In this document: positions 42,905 to 55,238 of the stretch, piece by piece
Position numbering within the stretch: the first letter of the stretch is position 1
How the letters are laid out: every line of letters begins with the position of its first letter
Source of the DNA: Rotaria sordida
Taxonomy: Eukaryota > Rotifera > Eurotatoria > Philodinida > Philodinidae
Direction: 5' to 3'
DNA length: 64,000 nucleotides
Assembly (NCBI GenBank): GCA_905250125.1
Contig: CAJNOL010000647.1
Coordinates: 51,771 to 115,770 of the forward strand
Position numbers and translations under genes: made by a program
Notes under the pieces: model-generated
What the model saw: only the letters and a program-made list of their open reading frames with translations
Databases searched by the model: none
Told to the model about the DNA's origin: nothing

Positions 42905-44255
42905 TTTCGCTTCCACAGGGTATCACAAAAGTTCGTTTGAAAAAGAAACTTGAATATTTCTTTAATACATAGTTTAAGCGACTTTCGTGAGCTTTGTATA
43001 GTTTCATTCTATATTTATTAAAGTTTGGTTTCATGTAAAATTTGTCTCTAATAGGTGTACAAAATAACCATCTACAAATGTAATACACACAACTATGATT
43101 TTAGAAAAAAGTATATAAAAACATCATATAAAATTTATTTCGATCTTATTATTCTCATGTTTTCGATTTTTCATGAAAACCGACGATTGACTGCAGTTCT
43201 TTTAAAAAAATGACGGTTCGAACAATTTTCTCATATTTTTTATCAACTTTTTGAAAATTTCACTGCTAAATTATCATTTTCAATCTTGAAAAACTCGATT
43301 GCAAATCAAAAAAGTCCATATTACTGCACTACAGGAAGTTATGTCAGATGGCATCAATAATTCTTCTATTGATTACGTCATCTAACGAATAGCTATTTTT
43401 TGGCGCTATCTTCAATAAACATCAAACTCGAAAACTTAGCGAATGTAGCTGACGTGGCTGGTATCGGTGGCTTCAACACGCTCACATTACGAGCGGGACG
43501 CGATTTCGACTAACACTTAACAATTTTGTATGAGTTTTATAAACTTCATGCAGTTTAAACGACATGGGTGATTTTATTCTTTAGCTTACCAAAAATTTAT
43601 CAGATGTTATAAAATGATGGAACTATTGAAATGATTATGCAGTCTTGAAAAGGAACATTTATAGTGAGATACTAGAGAATCAAGTGTTTGCACTATTTTT
43701 CACGGAAGCCATATTAATAGAGAAGAGTAGTTTACTATGTTTTAGATCTATTTTTAGTCTAGAAAGGAGCAATCTAGGCTAAAAAGACTCTATTTATTTG
43801 ACAGTGATGAAGTTTCTTCTCCTCGTAGTCACAAAGTCGGTCAGTTTCTGAAGAACATTTCTCTGATCAAGCTCAATAGAAGAGACAATCAATATCAACG
43901 AGCATCATGATCAGCTGAAGCAACACGAGTCCACGTTTTCTATATAAACATGTAGACAACAATTTTTACAAGCAATCGGTGAAAGATCTCGTTTAGATGA
44001 AAAATAAAATCAACAATAAAATCGAAACAAATTATATGATATTTTTAGATACTTTTTCTAAAACGATAGCTGTGTGCATTACATTTGTAAATAGTTATTT
44101 TGTACATCTATTATTAGAGACAAGTTTTACATGAAATCAAACTTCAATGAATATAGAATGAAACTATACAAAGCTCACGAAAATCGTTTAAACTGTTAAA
44201 GAAATATTCAAGTTTCTTTTTTCAATAAAACTTTTAAGACACTCTGTAGAATCGA
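42905..44255. mobile_element. Foldback element with ~190-bp inverted arms
   Basis: Sequence 42935-43095 (TTGAATATTTCTTTAATACA through CATCTACAAATGTAATACAC) recurs in reverse complement at ~44075-44220. The ~970-bp centre is unique and holds no gene. No target duplication was identified. Confidence 0.7.
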
Positions 44256-45966
44256 CAGTGAGTATCGGTTAAAAAGAAATTAATTGTCTTTTTTATTTAG
44301 GCGAATCTCAAAAAGCAATCATGACGGTATATTTCATGCAAAATATCAGTAGTGCGATTTTTTATTTAGATTGACAGCAACAATAATAAAAATTACATAT
44401 ATGTTTTTTTCTAATTCAGATGAATAGTAACAATAATCAGAATGGTAACTACTTTTAACACTTAATTATATATTTTATATTTAGGCTAATCACAAGGGCA
44501 ACTGCTAAAGTAAGTATTATTTAGAAAAAAAATTAAGTCAACTTTGATATTCACGATAGAGAAGGTTGCTGTTCCTTGGACAATCTCTGGAAATATTTTG
44601 GGAATTTCTTGAGGATATGTTAAGGGATTCTTGACCAGAACAGTAAGCAGAACAGTAAGAGTTCTTATTTGATTTTCCGACATCATAGTACATATATCCT
44701 CCCTTACTAGAAGATCCCAGGTCTTCTAATGCGTCCTACGATGCAAAGTTTCCAGGGTGGTCTTCTAATTCGATTTTTCGGTAAAGTTTTCAAAAGAATC
44801 TTGAAAAAAATTAGCTTTTATATTTCATATCACTACTTTCTCGAAAAAACCTATCTGATTAGCATGTAATGATAAAGCAGCTACTTCTTCACTAAGACTA
44901 CTTTAAGTGTCCGAAGTTTTGGCCTACTAACGTATGAGTTATCACTGATATACTTCGCATAACTATTAAATTTGTTCAAGTACACGGTTCTGTATTTTCC
45001 AACTCAAGACATTTAAAAAAGGCTGTCAGTGCGCGAAAAGATCGATAGTAATCGATGTGAAAATAGCCGTATTCCATCAATATATGAGTTTCTTTTGACT
45101 AATCGAGATGTTATTGGTAAACAATAGAGCCATTTACAAGAAAGTTTCACATAAAATCAAATTAGATACTTGTTACTTCCTGACATTTTCTGATTTTTGA
45201 ATAACAATTATTGAACTGAATCAACATTTTTAATTATTTGTATGAGATCCAAACGTTCATGTTATTGCTAACAAGGAGAATTTGAAAGAACGTCAACAAG
45301 TGAAAAGCTGTGATGAATCCTTCTCGACTAATTCCGACAGTTGTTTAATCTGGAAGCTGTTTAGTATCTTAGATATTCATGGCATAGTAAAATGCGCATG
45401 TAGGAGGATCTCAACAAGAATCTAACAGAAGTGTTTATCAGTAGCTGTGAATATTAGTTAACATAAGATGAACCCGCATTCACACCCAGAACCATATTAT
45501 TTTCTGAATGATAACCTGGCTACACAGTTTGTTCAGAAATTAACGATTTTCCAAACGATCCTTGATTCAAAGACAATGGAAACTTGTTCAGGACCTTGAT
45601 GAAATCCTGTATCAAATTCTGCCAGGACCTTATAATTCCGTGGCTACGCACTTTCTTTAAGATTTAGTCGTTTTCTCAGGAGAACAGAGAGGATTCTTGG
45701 ATGATCTCGATTGGATCAGTCAAGAATCTGAAACCGAAGCACCAAGAATTTTCGCTGAACCAGTACAATTTTGATCTCTGTTAAAATTCGGAGCAGTTTA
45801 CAGGCAAATAAAGTGATTATTTCAAAATCTTACAAGGCTTTTTCTTAGTAGATTTTTACTAAATTGTTTTCGATGTTAGTGTGACATTCGTTCGATGAAA
45901 ACCAGTTTTTTGAATTGCTTTTCAAAGGTATTTTTGAGAAATTATTAAAACAGGTTGTTAATTGTA
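44256..45966. other. No gene seen
   Basis: AT-rich sequence without convincing frames or repeats. Confidence 0.4.
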
Positions 45967-46661
45967 CTTAGAGTGTACCAAAAGTTCGAATCACGGCGTT
46001 ACTTAGCCATATAGTAAGCTTTAAGAAATTTTCTTTCTATATGGTCTGATAGAGAAAAGAATGCTCTATTTTTTCTATACTATTTCATCATACTTCAACT
46101 AATATCATGATAATAAATTTTCGATAAGACTTTTTTTGTGCTCATAGTACTAGATCACAACGAATGAGGCAAGTTAGTTTTCAATTCCTCAATTCATTGT
46201 ATTAACAACTAAAATATATCATAAGATGTAGCGTGAAAAGCTCTACAATTTACACAAGATCACTTACTTTATAGTTACACTTTTCATTTTTCAAAATAAA
46301 CAAAGTTTTGAGCATTGGAAAAATTGGACGCACAGAATTTTTCTTCTTTTGAAAACAATTACAATAAGCTTTACTATAAAGATTGTAGAACCTTTTGCGC
46401 TGCATCTTATGATATATTTTGGTTGTTAATACAATGTATTACGGGATTGGATACTGCAACGCAAAACTTACTAGAGCATAAATGATAACGAAAAAAAGTC
46501 TTACCGAAAATTTATTATCATGATATTAGTTAGAGTATGATCAAATAGTATAGAAAAAATAGAGCATTCTTTTCTCTATCAGATCATATAGAAAGAAAAT
46601 TTCTTAAAGCTTACTATATGGCTAAGTAACGCCATGATTCGAACTTTTGGTACACTCTAAG
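45967..46661. mobile_element. TA-flanked palindromic MITE, with a second element at its centre
   Basis: The ends CTTAGAGTGTACCAAAAGTT and AACTTTTGGTACACTCTAAG are inverted and flanked by TA. The arms (~165 bp) remain closely matched. Between them a second palindrome (46196-46437) begins and ends with TTAACAACTAAAATATATCA and its complement. Its termini share GAAAAGCTCTACA with the mariner transposase fragment at 16.4 kb, so it is probably a mariner-derived MITE. Confidence 0.85.
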
Positions 46662-47064
46662 TAGTGCTTTGAACTAGCACTGATAGCTTCAATAAAGAAA
46701 TGTGCCCATTACTGATTTCCGAGAAAATAATATGAAGCAAGGATCTCCATCAGACTCATCGCTTCTAAATCCGTATTTTGAAGGTGGATGAGTGGGAGTT
46801 GATGAAGACAAGATTCATACTTGTGCATCCTCAAATAGTTCGATGCAATTTTTTTCTCATTGATCTTAACTCTAGTCCTAGTATACCATAGTGACTGTCA
46901 ATACTTGATCCATGTATTTATCGTCTGCACTATTACCATTCATCCTGCAAACACTACGTTGTGTCGAAAGAAAAGTTGGTACAGTTTCTTTTCAAATACA
47001 TGATGAATTCTCAACATCTTTGTATGAATATAAAGCTCAAGCTCTGGTGTTTATTCATGCGAAA

Positions 47065-47146
47065 GGTGGGTTGGGTGTAGGTAGACGCAAGTGTGAATAC
47101 GGTTGTTTGTCAGATTTCACTCTTCACACACACTCGCACTCACACT
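47065..47146. repeat. Telomere-like hairpin, copy G (degenerate)
   Basis: GGTGGGTTGGGTGTAGGTAG, a long loop with TTTCACTCTTCACAC, and ACACACTCGCACTCACAC. The arm order and the CTCTTC loop motif follow the family. Confidence 0.6.
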
Positions 47147-48348
47147 TATAATAAATACAATACCAGCCTCGAATTAGAGCTGACATTTCTACGTTAGTCC
47201 AAGTTGAATCAGTTAGTTAGTGTGATTTTTAAACGCAAAATTTAGTAAGTATGACTTATTTACAAAGAACTGACTGATTTATTTGTTGGTAAGTTGGCTA
47301 ACTTGCTAACGTGTGAGTTATGAAGTTTTCTTTAAAGTAAAAAGTGACAGCCCTAGGTTCATCCTAGGGTGTCATATTTACGTTAGTTTAAGTTAGTCGA
47401 ACTTACTAAAAACTTACTAATTTAACGGAAATGTGACTGCCCTAATTCATAATCATGTTTTAGGTATAAGCTATAGATTATTAAAACTGCCCTAATCACA
47501 GTACCATAAGTCCACTAGCTCTCCAAATCATAGTTAAGTCAAGAAAACTGTCTTTCGACGCGGTTCTTCTTCCATCTCAAAACGAGTCCATTTTCCAAAA
47601 ACACTAGTAAATTTACTTTCGACAATGAGAATTTACCGTTGGTTGAAATGATACTTGTTAAATTTTTCTCACAATCAAAAATTTTTGTTTGAAATGGATG
47701 GTCGTTACTTACTTTCGAAGGCGTTATCAAGTGTAATGATTCGATCTAGCGAATAGAATGAGAGAATGATTTGATTTCGTACTCTCCGAGAGTTTCTCCT
47801 TAAATAGTTTGATACAATACTTTTTATTAATTTTCATTCTCTTCCTCCTTTGCCAACGTCATAAAAATACTGACTCATATGCATGATATTTAATATCGTC
47901 ATAAGTAAATCATCACTCCTCTTTGCATTTTGTCATTTCTGATGTGCTGTTTATGGTTGAATACACACGATAGCAATTATTAATTAGACAAAGTCATGTT
48001 TCTTGGAGCACGTGATATAAGATATACATTTGCATACAAAAAATCGACTCGGCATATATGACTCTTTCTACGATGACAAGATAAGAATCTGTTAGCAGTA
48101 GAGGTGCTACTTTATTTTTATTTAAAAAGATAAATTTAAGTAAAGTCTTTATATTTATAAAAATAAGATGAAATAAACAAAAAACAAGATTTCTTTCTGT
48201 GATTGGTGACTAGACAAATACCTAGTACAACAAGAGGATATATTAATCAATATTCTTTCTTATCATCAACATCGCTTCAATATGTGATATTATTATAAGA
48301 TGAAGCTGATACATGAAAATATGTATGAAAAAACTTTTTTGTATATTA
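47147..48348. other. No gene seen; short TTAGTAAGT-rich stretch
   Basis: Between 47.19 and 47.45 kb the words CGTTAGT, AACTTACT and TAGTAAGT recur in both orientations with a CCTAGG palindrome at ~47352-47367, perhaps a decayed element. The rest is AT-rich. Confidence 0.35.
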
Positions 48349-48548
48349 CAGGGTGTAAAAAAACCATTACACCCCCCTTCCAGACCTAAAGACCAAATAG
48401 TACCCCCAACAATTTTATNNNNNNNNNNNNNNNNNNNNNNNNNNNNNNNNNNNNNNNNNNNNNNNNNNNNNNNNNNNNNNNNNNNNNNNNNNNNNNNNNN
48501 NNNNNNNNNNNNNNNNNNGGGGGGGCGTAATGGTTTTTTTACACCCTG
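48349..48548. mobile_element. TA-flanked palindromic MITE with a 100-N gap at its centre
   Basis: CAGGGTGTAAAAAAACCATT and its complement form the ends, with TA on both sides. The inner parts are a C-rich run (left) and G-rich run (right). The gap (48419-48518) hides the centre. The frames across the gap are not genes. Confidence 0.85.
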
Positions 48549-50851
48549 TATATTTGTATCAAACATGTCATAAATTTTTGCGAGTTATCGGGTAAACATT
48601 AAAAATTAAGTTCTTATCAAAAACAATTTCTTTTTTATTTATTTTATCTTCATTTTTCAAAATAGAAAATTCATTTATATTCATTCTTAATTATAAAGAT
48701 CAACATAAATAAAGGAAAATCCCAGTTAAAAGCTGTTCAGCTGCATAGGCTATTTTCATGGGATCTCAGCCACATCGTATAAAAAAAGTTCTCTGATTTT
48801 GATGAAACTTCCAGTATTTTTAGAGTTTTCAATTCTAAGTGTTTCGGTAAAAAAAAGATTCTAAAAAGTTTTGTTTCAGGGAAGATATGATCAGAACTTT
48901 GAAAACTCTCAAAAATCAAAATTCTGAAAAGCTATTTTTTTTTCAAAAAAAAGTACTGTCCAACTCATTTCATAAAAAAAAATGTGCAATTGATTCCAAG
49001 AAAAAAATTCAAATTTCTCATAACGAGATACATCTCACTCTTTGAGGCATTGTACCTAAGCCGAGACCAATGTTGCGCAATGAATGTTGCCGATTTGGCT
49101 GATATTTTTACAGTGGGTAGAGCTAACAAAGTTAGGAAGAAACTGAAAATTTCAGCTCAAATGGATAAGCTACTGTGGAGATACAGACGCAACAAGTATG
49201 AGGGCTAGGCTATATATGAAGCACTTTTCAGAGCAACACTTTTCAGTAAATTTTCATTTTCTAAACAACGATAAGAGTTATAATAGAGACTTTTTTACCA
49301 TAAATACTATCGATTATTGGCTATCTTTTGATGGTAATAAAAGTACATCATCACTGGATAATTGTTGCTTGATATCATATACCATTTTCAAAAAACATGC
49401 CCACCTAGATGAGGCAAATTAGTCGGATCTGCGCGATGGAATAACTTGAGAATAGTCTTATTTGAAAGAGTACATCGAAATACGTGGAATTCCGTTCTCA
49501 AAACTTTTTGATATTGAATTTTAGTATAGAAAAAATTTTCAATAGTATTCTGCTTTTTTATGAAAAATCTTCGTCTAGAAAAGAAGTAATTGCACTCGAT
49601 ATTTTTAAAATGTCGTCACTATAAATTGTTAGTTTTAGAAAAGTAATTATATATTCTGATAGCCCTTAAAATTCTCTACAAGTCTATATATAAACATCTA
49701 GAATTATATTTATCCACCAAAAAAAATTTCAAGCGCACAAAAGACATCTTGATCGTCAGATTTTTTCAAATTGCATTTTTTGTTCTTTTTCTATTTATCT
49801 TTTTCAAAATTATTTCAACTATAGAAATAAGCTATATAATGCAAGTTATATATCCTAATAGCGCATGAAATTCTACATCTTTTGATGGATTAATCGAAAG
49901 ACAAAAAGATGTTCATGAGTATTTAGTAAGGACCCCAGTTACTGCACTATGTGATAAAAATATACAAAACTATTAAAATTCTGTTCGATTTTAGTGGTTT
50001 TTATCATTATAACTAAATCGGAGAGCAGCGGCGCAACCAGGATTTTTAGACTAACGGGCAAACTTCTCTTGCGTCGAAAAAAACCGATGGGCGAAATGGG
50101 CAAGGTTTTTATTGATAGGCCAAAACTTTTTTGACCTAACAAAGTGCTAATAACGTAAAAAAAGCATGCATAAGTAATGTTGAGGATTCTTCCAATATGT
50201 ATCTGTGAAGCACACATGAACATTTTCCCTACGAACTGCGTCATTTCATATCTTGATTTTTTCCTTTATGTTTTCATATATACGTCATTGGATTTTCCCT
50301 TTCTCTTCTATGTGTCACTCTATTCCAGATTTTGTTCTGATCTTCTGATTTTGGTACTTTTTTCTGATTTTTACCGAATTTCGAACGTGTTTACATGGTG
50401 GCTTCACTAGCAAAATTAATTACGACTATAACTCATTAATATTATACATCTGTATGCCGTTACTTTCTTTCCTTTCTTAATCTTTTGTAGTTTCTGAGTT
50501 CTGCAGCCACTGACGAGTGCTTTAATATATCAGTAAATTTTTGCGTTGCTAAATTTAAGAATGAATGATAATTGTTTTTTTTGAACGATTTTGTAAACAT
50601 ATTTTAGCTCAAAAACATTTATTGAAGGAATTTTGAACAAAGGAAAGCTTGAAAAAAATACGGAATTTATATTCTATAACCTTTATTATTTTTCGTAAGA
50701 TTTTTTGATCTGCATTGTTTATATATATATGATTTGTTTGCGCATATTTTTCGTAAACAGATTTTGGGCTTCGTAAAAGAAACCAACACTAGGTGTTTTT
50801 TGCTAGGTTTTTTTCTATCAACTAACAATTGAAGGCCATGTAACTGCGAAC
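48549..50851. other. No gene recognised
   Basis: AT-rich sequence. Short frames at 48984-49208 and 49198-49422 have no recognisable features. Confidence 0.4.
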
Positions 50852-51402
50852 TAAGAAGATTGGTCATAGTCGGATCAAATGAATGCTCTCATTCACAGAC
50901 GAACTAGTTTAAAATATGAGCTGTCAATGGCGTACACAGATCGAGATGTTTCAATTTTAAGATATTTACAATTTGTCAAGTGCTCACACTACGAAATTTC
51001 ATCAACGATTAATTTACTTTTTTCGTCATGGTTGGATGAAACACTACTATTTACATAAGGAGAGGCAATATCACACATATTCAAAAGCAATTTGATAGCA
51101 ATTAAAATTTTTTGTTTATTACCTCTATAAGTAAAAAAATCTTATCTTAGACATCGTAGAAATTGCTTTTTAATATGCGTGATAATGTTTTTTCTTATGT
51201 AAATGACCGTGCTCCATCCAACCATGACGAAAAAAGTAAATTAACCGTTGATGAAATTTCGTAGTGTGAGCACATAACAAATTGTAAATATCTTAAAACT
51301 TAAACATCTCGGTTTTGTGTACGGTATTGACAGCTCATGTTTTAAACTAGTTAGTTTGTGACTGCGAGCATTCATTTGATCCAACTATGATCAATCTCCT
51401 TA
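50852..51402. mobile_element. Foldback element, ~550 bp, nearly full palindrome
   Basis: AAGAAGATTGGTCATAGT on the left matches ACTATGATCAATCTCCTT on the right. The homology runs inward through GTCAATGGCGTACACAG and CATGGTTGGATG, leaving a ~130-bp centre. No coding capacity; target duplication not resolved. Confidence 0.75.
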
Positions 51403-53367
51403 ACTTACAGTACAGGATCTTTCACTCTGAGCTATATAATGTTTGTGTTATCTTTCTTTACTATGAAATACTTTTGGAAATAAAGTATAAATCGATAAAC
51501 AAAATAGTGTAGCGTTTTGTGCAAGTATGTCAACATGATAGCCCTTGGTTTGTAAGGAGTTACAGTTTCTGATTAGTTTCCGATTTCGAAGAAAAAATTC
51601 TGATGTTTTTCTGATTTTCAAGTTTTTCATCTGGTAACCCTGGTTAAAATACCAGAAGCAATTCTTTCCTTCTTCTTTTCTTAATTGTTCACAAAAAGAA
51701 CAAGCAAAAAGTGCATGTGTAATTCAGATGGAAGAATATAAGTAGAGTTACTATCTAATTCAAAAATAAATAAACCATTCTGAAAAAGTAAAACTTCAAT
51801 GGGCAATTGCTCATTTGTCCTTCCATTGACTACGCCACTGCAAACTAAGAAAGATATGTGAGTTCCACATTTCAGCTCCAAAAAAGCTGCGCTAACAAGC
51901 TTTTTTGAAACCTAGCCACACCAAATAACATTGTCCTAAAAGAGAATTGCTACCAACCATAACCAAAAGTGGTATCGTTATAGATGTCGGATCAATCGGT
52001 TCAGTCAGGTCTGACCTATTCAGACTAGTACTAGTACTGATCTTCAAGAAATTCGACTGGTTCCATCTGTGTCATGTTTTAGTCCAAAATAGCATCAGGA
52101 ATGGTGGTCCAAACTTTAATCTCTTCTATGCGTTCCAGATTCTACTGCAATTACGGACTGCAAATGAAACAGTTTTGTTTAATCTGTGTCATATTATTAT
52201 CACAAAAATTGCCTGATCGAGCCGTGTCAAATAGACAATGTATTGAGTGTTGTTTTAGAGCACCTAGCAATTCTGAACTACTGAATCTACTTCTATTTAA
52301 ATTATACTGCATAGAAAAAACTTCTGTATTTTATTTCATCACATATATGCAAAGAATATCTAAGACAAAGTTGAAATCGATTCCGATACATGAACTGAAG
52401 TTTCATGTAAGAATCGATCAGCATATTTGTAAGTAACTTATGTGTACAACACGTAGAACACAATATTCAAATTACGAGAATGAATTGTGCAAGAAAGTTT
52501 CAAAGAATAGAAGGCGCCTTCCGTATTCTCGACTTGTTCATAAGCTGCTGATCTTCTTGCCTAGTCACAAGAACGAAAATAGAACAGAAATCCAAATTAC
52601 GCTATTCATTAAGGCAACGACCTCTGACATGAATAGATATCATCTAAATAGTGCAGACTGAATGCCAATAGTATATTCATAGTTATCTTTAAATAATGCC
52701 CAAAGATAATTGGAGTCAAAAACGAATGAGTGAATACACTAACTATGAATTCAAATGAATGCAAAAAAATTAAAAAATGTGAAGAAAAATGCATTCGCCA
52801 CCCTCTTTTATAATATTGATCATTGAGGCATAGATTGCTTTCGTTTCACTTCGGTGAAAAAAGCAAGTAGTCAGACAGACCAGCCTGTACGTTGCATTTT
52901 TTTCTCGTCTCTCACGAAACGAATGTTAACTTTATTTAACATATGAAAAAGAAATAAAAACATATTTTCATAAACTCTCTTACATTAGCAAAACACGTAC
53001 AGGTAGTTAGATATGATAGCATATATATGTTTATATACTGAGTATGTATTTCTTCTTTTTTTTTTACAACAAATATAAATTTTTGTTGTAACTTTTTCCG
53101 AATAATAGGGACATTGAATGATTCGCAAATTTCCAACAATTAGTAAGTAGAATGTTTTCAGGCGATTTATGAAAAAAATATTTCCATTCAAGATTCTCAG
53201 ATAAATAATAAAATATTAAAAACTGGGTTTTCATATAGATATTTTCTATTTTTTAAAACGATTGAATCGATTGTATGACGAGCAGGGATGGATTGAAGGA
53301 GATTTTAAAAAGGAAAGGTGCCTTATATCGATTATATGTCTTATCATCACGATTTAATAGCATAATA
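51403..53367. other. No gene recognised
   Basis: Several 60-110 codon frames occur here (for example 51947-52216 and 52101-52436) but they overlap each other and lack any family feature. Confidence 0.4.
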
Positions 53368-54150
53368 CAGAGTGTCCCATAAATAGCACTACGATAAAAA
53401 AATTCAAATATCTCCACTTCAGTTCAATCGAATGGGCTAATTTTTTGGCTAATGATAGAGCTTTATTCAAAAATTTTTTTCATACGGATAATGTAAGCAA
53501 ACACTTCTATTAAGTATTATCGTTGACCTTACTAAAGAAATTTTACCTTTTATCATGTAAATACATATGAAGGCTTTCATAGATAATTTTCAGTTGTTAC
53601 CTAAGAGAGCAACAAGAAGAAACGAAAAACAAGTTTTATAAGTGATATAGCATTGATGCAAATAGACCACATTTTCAACAGTAGTTAATTTAAAAACCAA
53701 CGAGTACAATATTCCGAATTTTCAAGCATGAAACACTGGCTTTATCGAAGAAGTTGATGATTCAATCTCCAAAGGACTTTAATTGTGCGTTTTACTTTTC
53801 AGACACGACTTGCGGTATTTAAAAATGCTAGTTGTGAAAATTTGGTCTATTTGTATCAATGCTATATCACGTATAAAACTTGTTTTCATTTCTTCTTGTT
53901 GCTTTCTTAGGTAACAACTAAAAATTATTTATGAAAGCCTTCATATGTATTTTTCTTAAATGATAACAGATAAAATTTCTTTAGTGAGGTCAATAATAAT
54001 ACTTAACAGAAGTGTTGTTTGCTTACATTATCCATATGAAAAAAAATTTTAAATAAATCTCTATCATTAGCCAAAACATTAATCCATTTGATTGAACTGG
54101 AGTGGAGATATTTGAATTTTTTATCGTAGTGCTATTGATGGGACACCCTG
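53368..54150. mobile_element. Mariner-type MITE, 783 bp, TA duplication
   Basis: The left end CAGAGTGTCCCATAAATAGC mirrors GCTATTGATGGGACACCCTG at the right, and TA flanks both. The arms match through most of the element, for example AACACTTCTATTAAGTATTA against 53990-54015. The centre is near 53.75 kb. It encodes nothing. Confidence 0.9.
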
Positions 54151-54462
54151 TAAACGATTATAAGTACTAATGAAATTGAAACTTAATTTTCTCTAAATAG
54201 TGCAATCGAAGATATATGACACATAATGGTGCATATAGAAAAATCTAGCATTAAGTGAGTGCGATTGAACCGGTGGAATTCAAAAACTGAAATACATAAA
54301 TATTTTCAAAGTGATGTAATAAATAATTCTAAATCAAGTACTTATCTTATATTCTAATAATACCAGAACTTGAATACAACAATAAATATCAATTACTCTA
54401 TTCCCTAGACTGAAAGGATAGGGTCTAGAAACCGAAATTCACCTGTGTCTGTCTGTGTGTCT

Positions 54463-54596
54463 GTCTGTAACACCTGGTACAAATGATCATTTTCATGGCA
54501 CAAAGTACCATAGTCGTGGTACAAATGAGCATTTTCATGGTATAATGTACCATAGTCATGGTACAAGTGAGCATTTTCATGGTACAAAAGTATCAC
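54463..54596. repeat. Three-copy tandem repeat, ~42-bp unit
   Basis: Units contain GGTACAAATGAGCATTTTCA followed by TGGTA...GTACCATAGTC. GGTAC/GTACC make each unit partly self-complementary. The reverse frame encodes repeats of YHENAHLYHDYGTL but is very probably not a gene. Confidence 0.75.
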
Positions 54597-54714
54597 TTTG
54601 GTGGTACAGGCGAGTATAGTAGTTATGGATGTGAGAATTTTGATTATAGAAAGGTCTATATTTCAGAGTTCAAAGAACTAAGCTAGATTCCCACAGAAAT
54701 CAAAGTATTTGTGA

Positions 54715-54773
54715 GGGTGTGGATGTGGGTGTGGGTGTGAGTGACAAGAAGACCAACAACCACACCCACACCC
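54715..54773. repeat. Telomere-like hairpin, copy H
   Basis: GGGTGTGGATGTGGGTGTGG, loop GAGTGACAAGAAGACCAACA, then CCACACCCACACCC. The loop is identical to that of copy I, ~470 bp away. Confidence 0.85.
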
Positions 54774-54933
54774 TTTTTATGGGAGCCTTCTAATTGGGGG
54801 ACCCTTCTATTCAAGATCTTCAGCCTACATTGATAAGTAGATTTAGAAATCTTGATTGAAGCTTTATTTTTTCATTTTCTCTGTTCAAATCACAAGGATA
54901 AATTAAAAAATAGTTGAAAATCAAAACATAAAT

Positions 54934-55186
54934 TTACATCAAATATGAAAGTATACTAATTACTTTTTTCCATATTTCAGACAACTTTAGTTGTTTACCA
55001 CCAGTTTTTAGTAGCATTCGTGTGTGTTGCACGTTCGCTAAGATCGCATCCTTCACAATACGGTGTTCCTTATAGACGTCGCCATTGTCCGATTGTCTTT
55101 CGAATGCTTGATTAGGATCATAGATATAGCCAGGTAATGTTCGGAGCGTCACAGTTGAATGATCAGACCATATGTATCCTATATGG
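54934..55186 (-). CDS. Hypothetical gene fragment beside a hairpin
   Basis: The open frame downstream (minus strand) of hairpin I reads GYIWSDHSTVTLRTLPGYIY, then DPNQAFERQSDNGDVYKEHR and TGGKQLKLSEIWKKV. It is balanced and protein-like, unlike the hydrophobic, low-quality frame on the other side of the hairpin. After EIWKK there is GTAATT, a possible donor, so this may be an internal exon. The family was not recognised. Hairpin I marks its 5' limit and hairpin H lies beyond its 3' side. Confidence 0.45.
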
Positions 55187-55188
55187 CT

Positions 55189-55238
55189 GTGGGTGTGGGT
55201 GTGAGTGACAAGAAGACCAACAACCACACCCACACCCT
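55189..55238. repeat. Telomere-like hairpin, copy I
   Basis: GTGGGTGTGGGTGTGAGTG, loop ACAAGAAGACCAACAA, then CCACACCCACACCC; ~50 bp essentially identical to copy H while the flanks differ. Confidence 0.85.

Noticed and set aside
54405..54596. Frame encoding YHENAHLYHDYGTL repeats
   Set aside because: It is a product of a three-copy 42-bp tandem repeat with no start context or conservation evidence.
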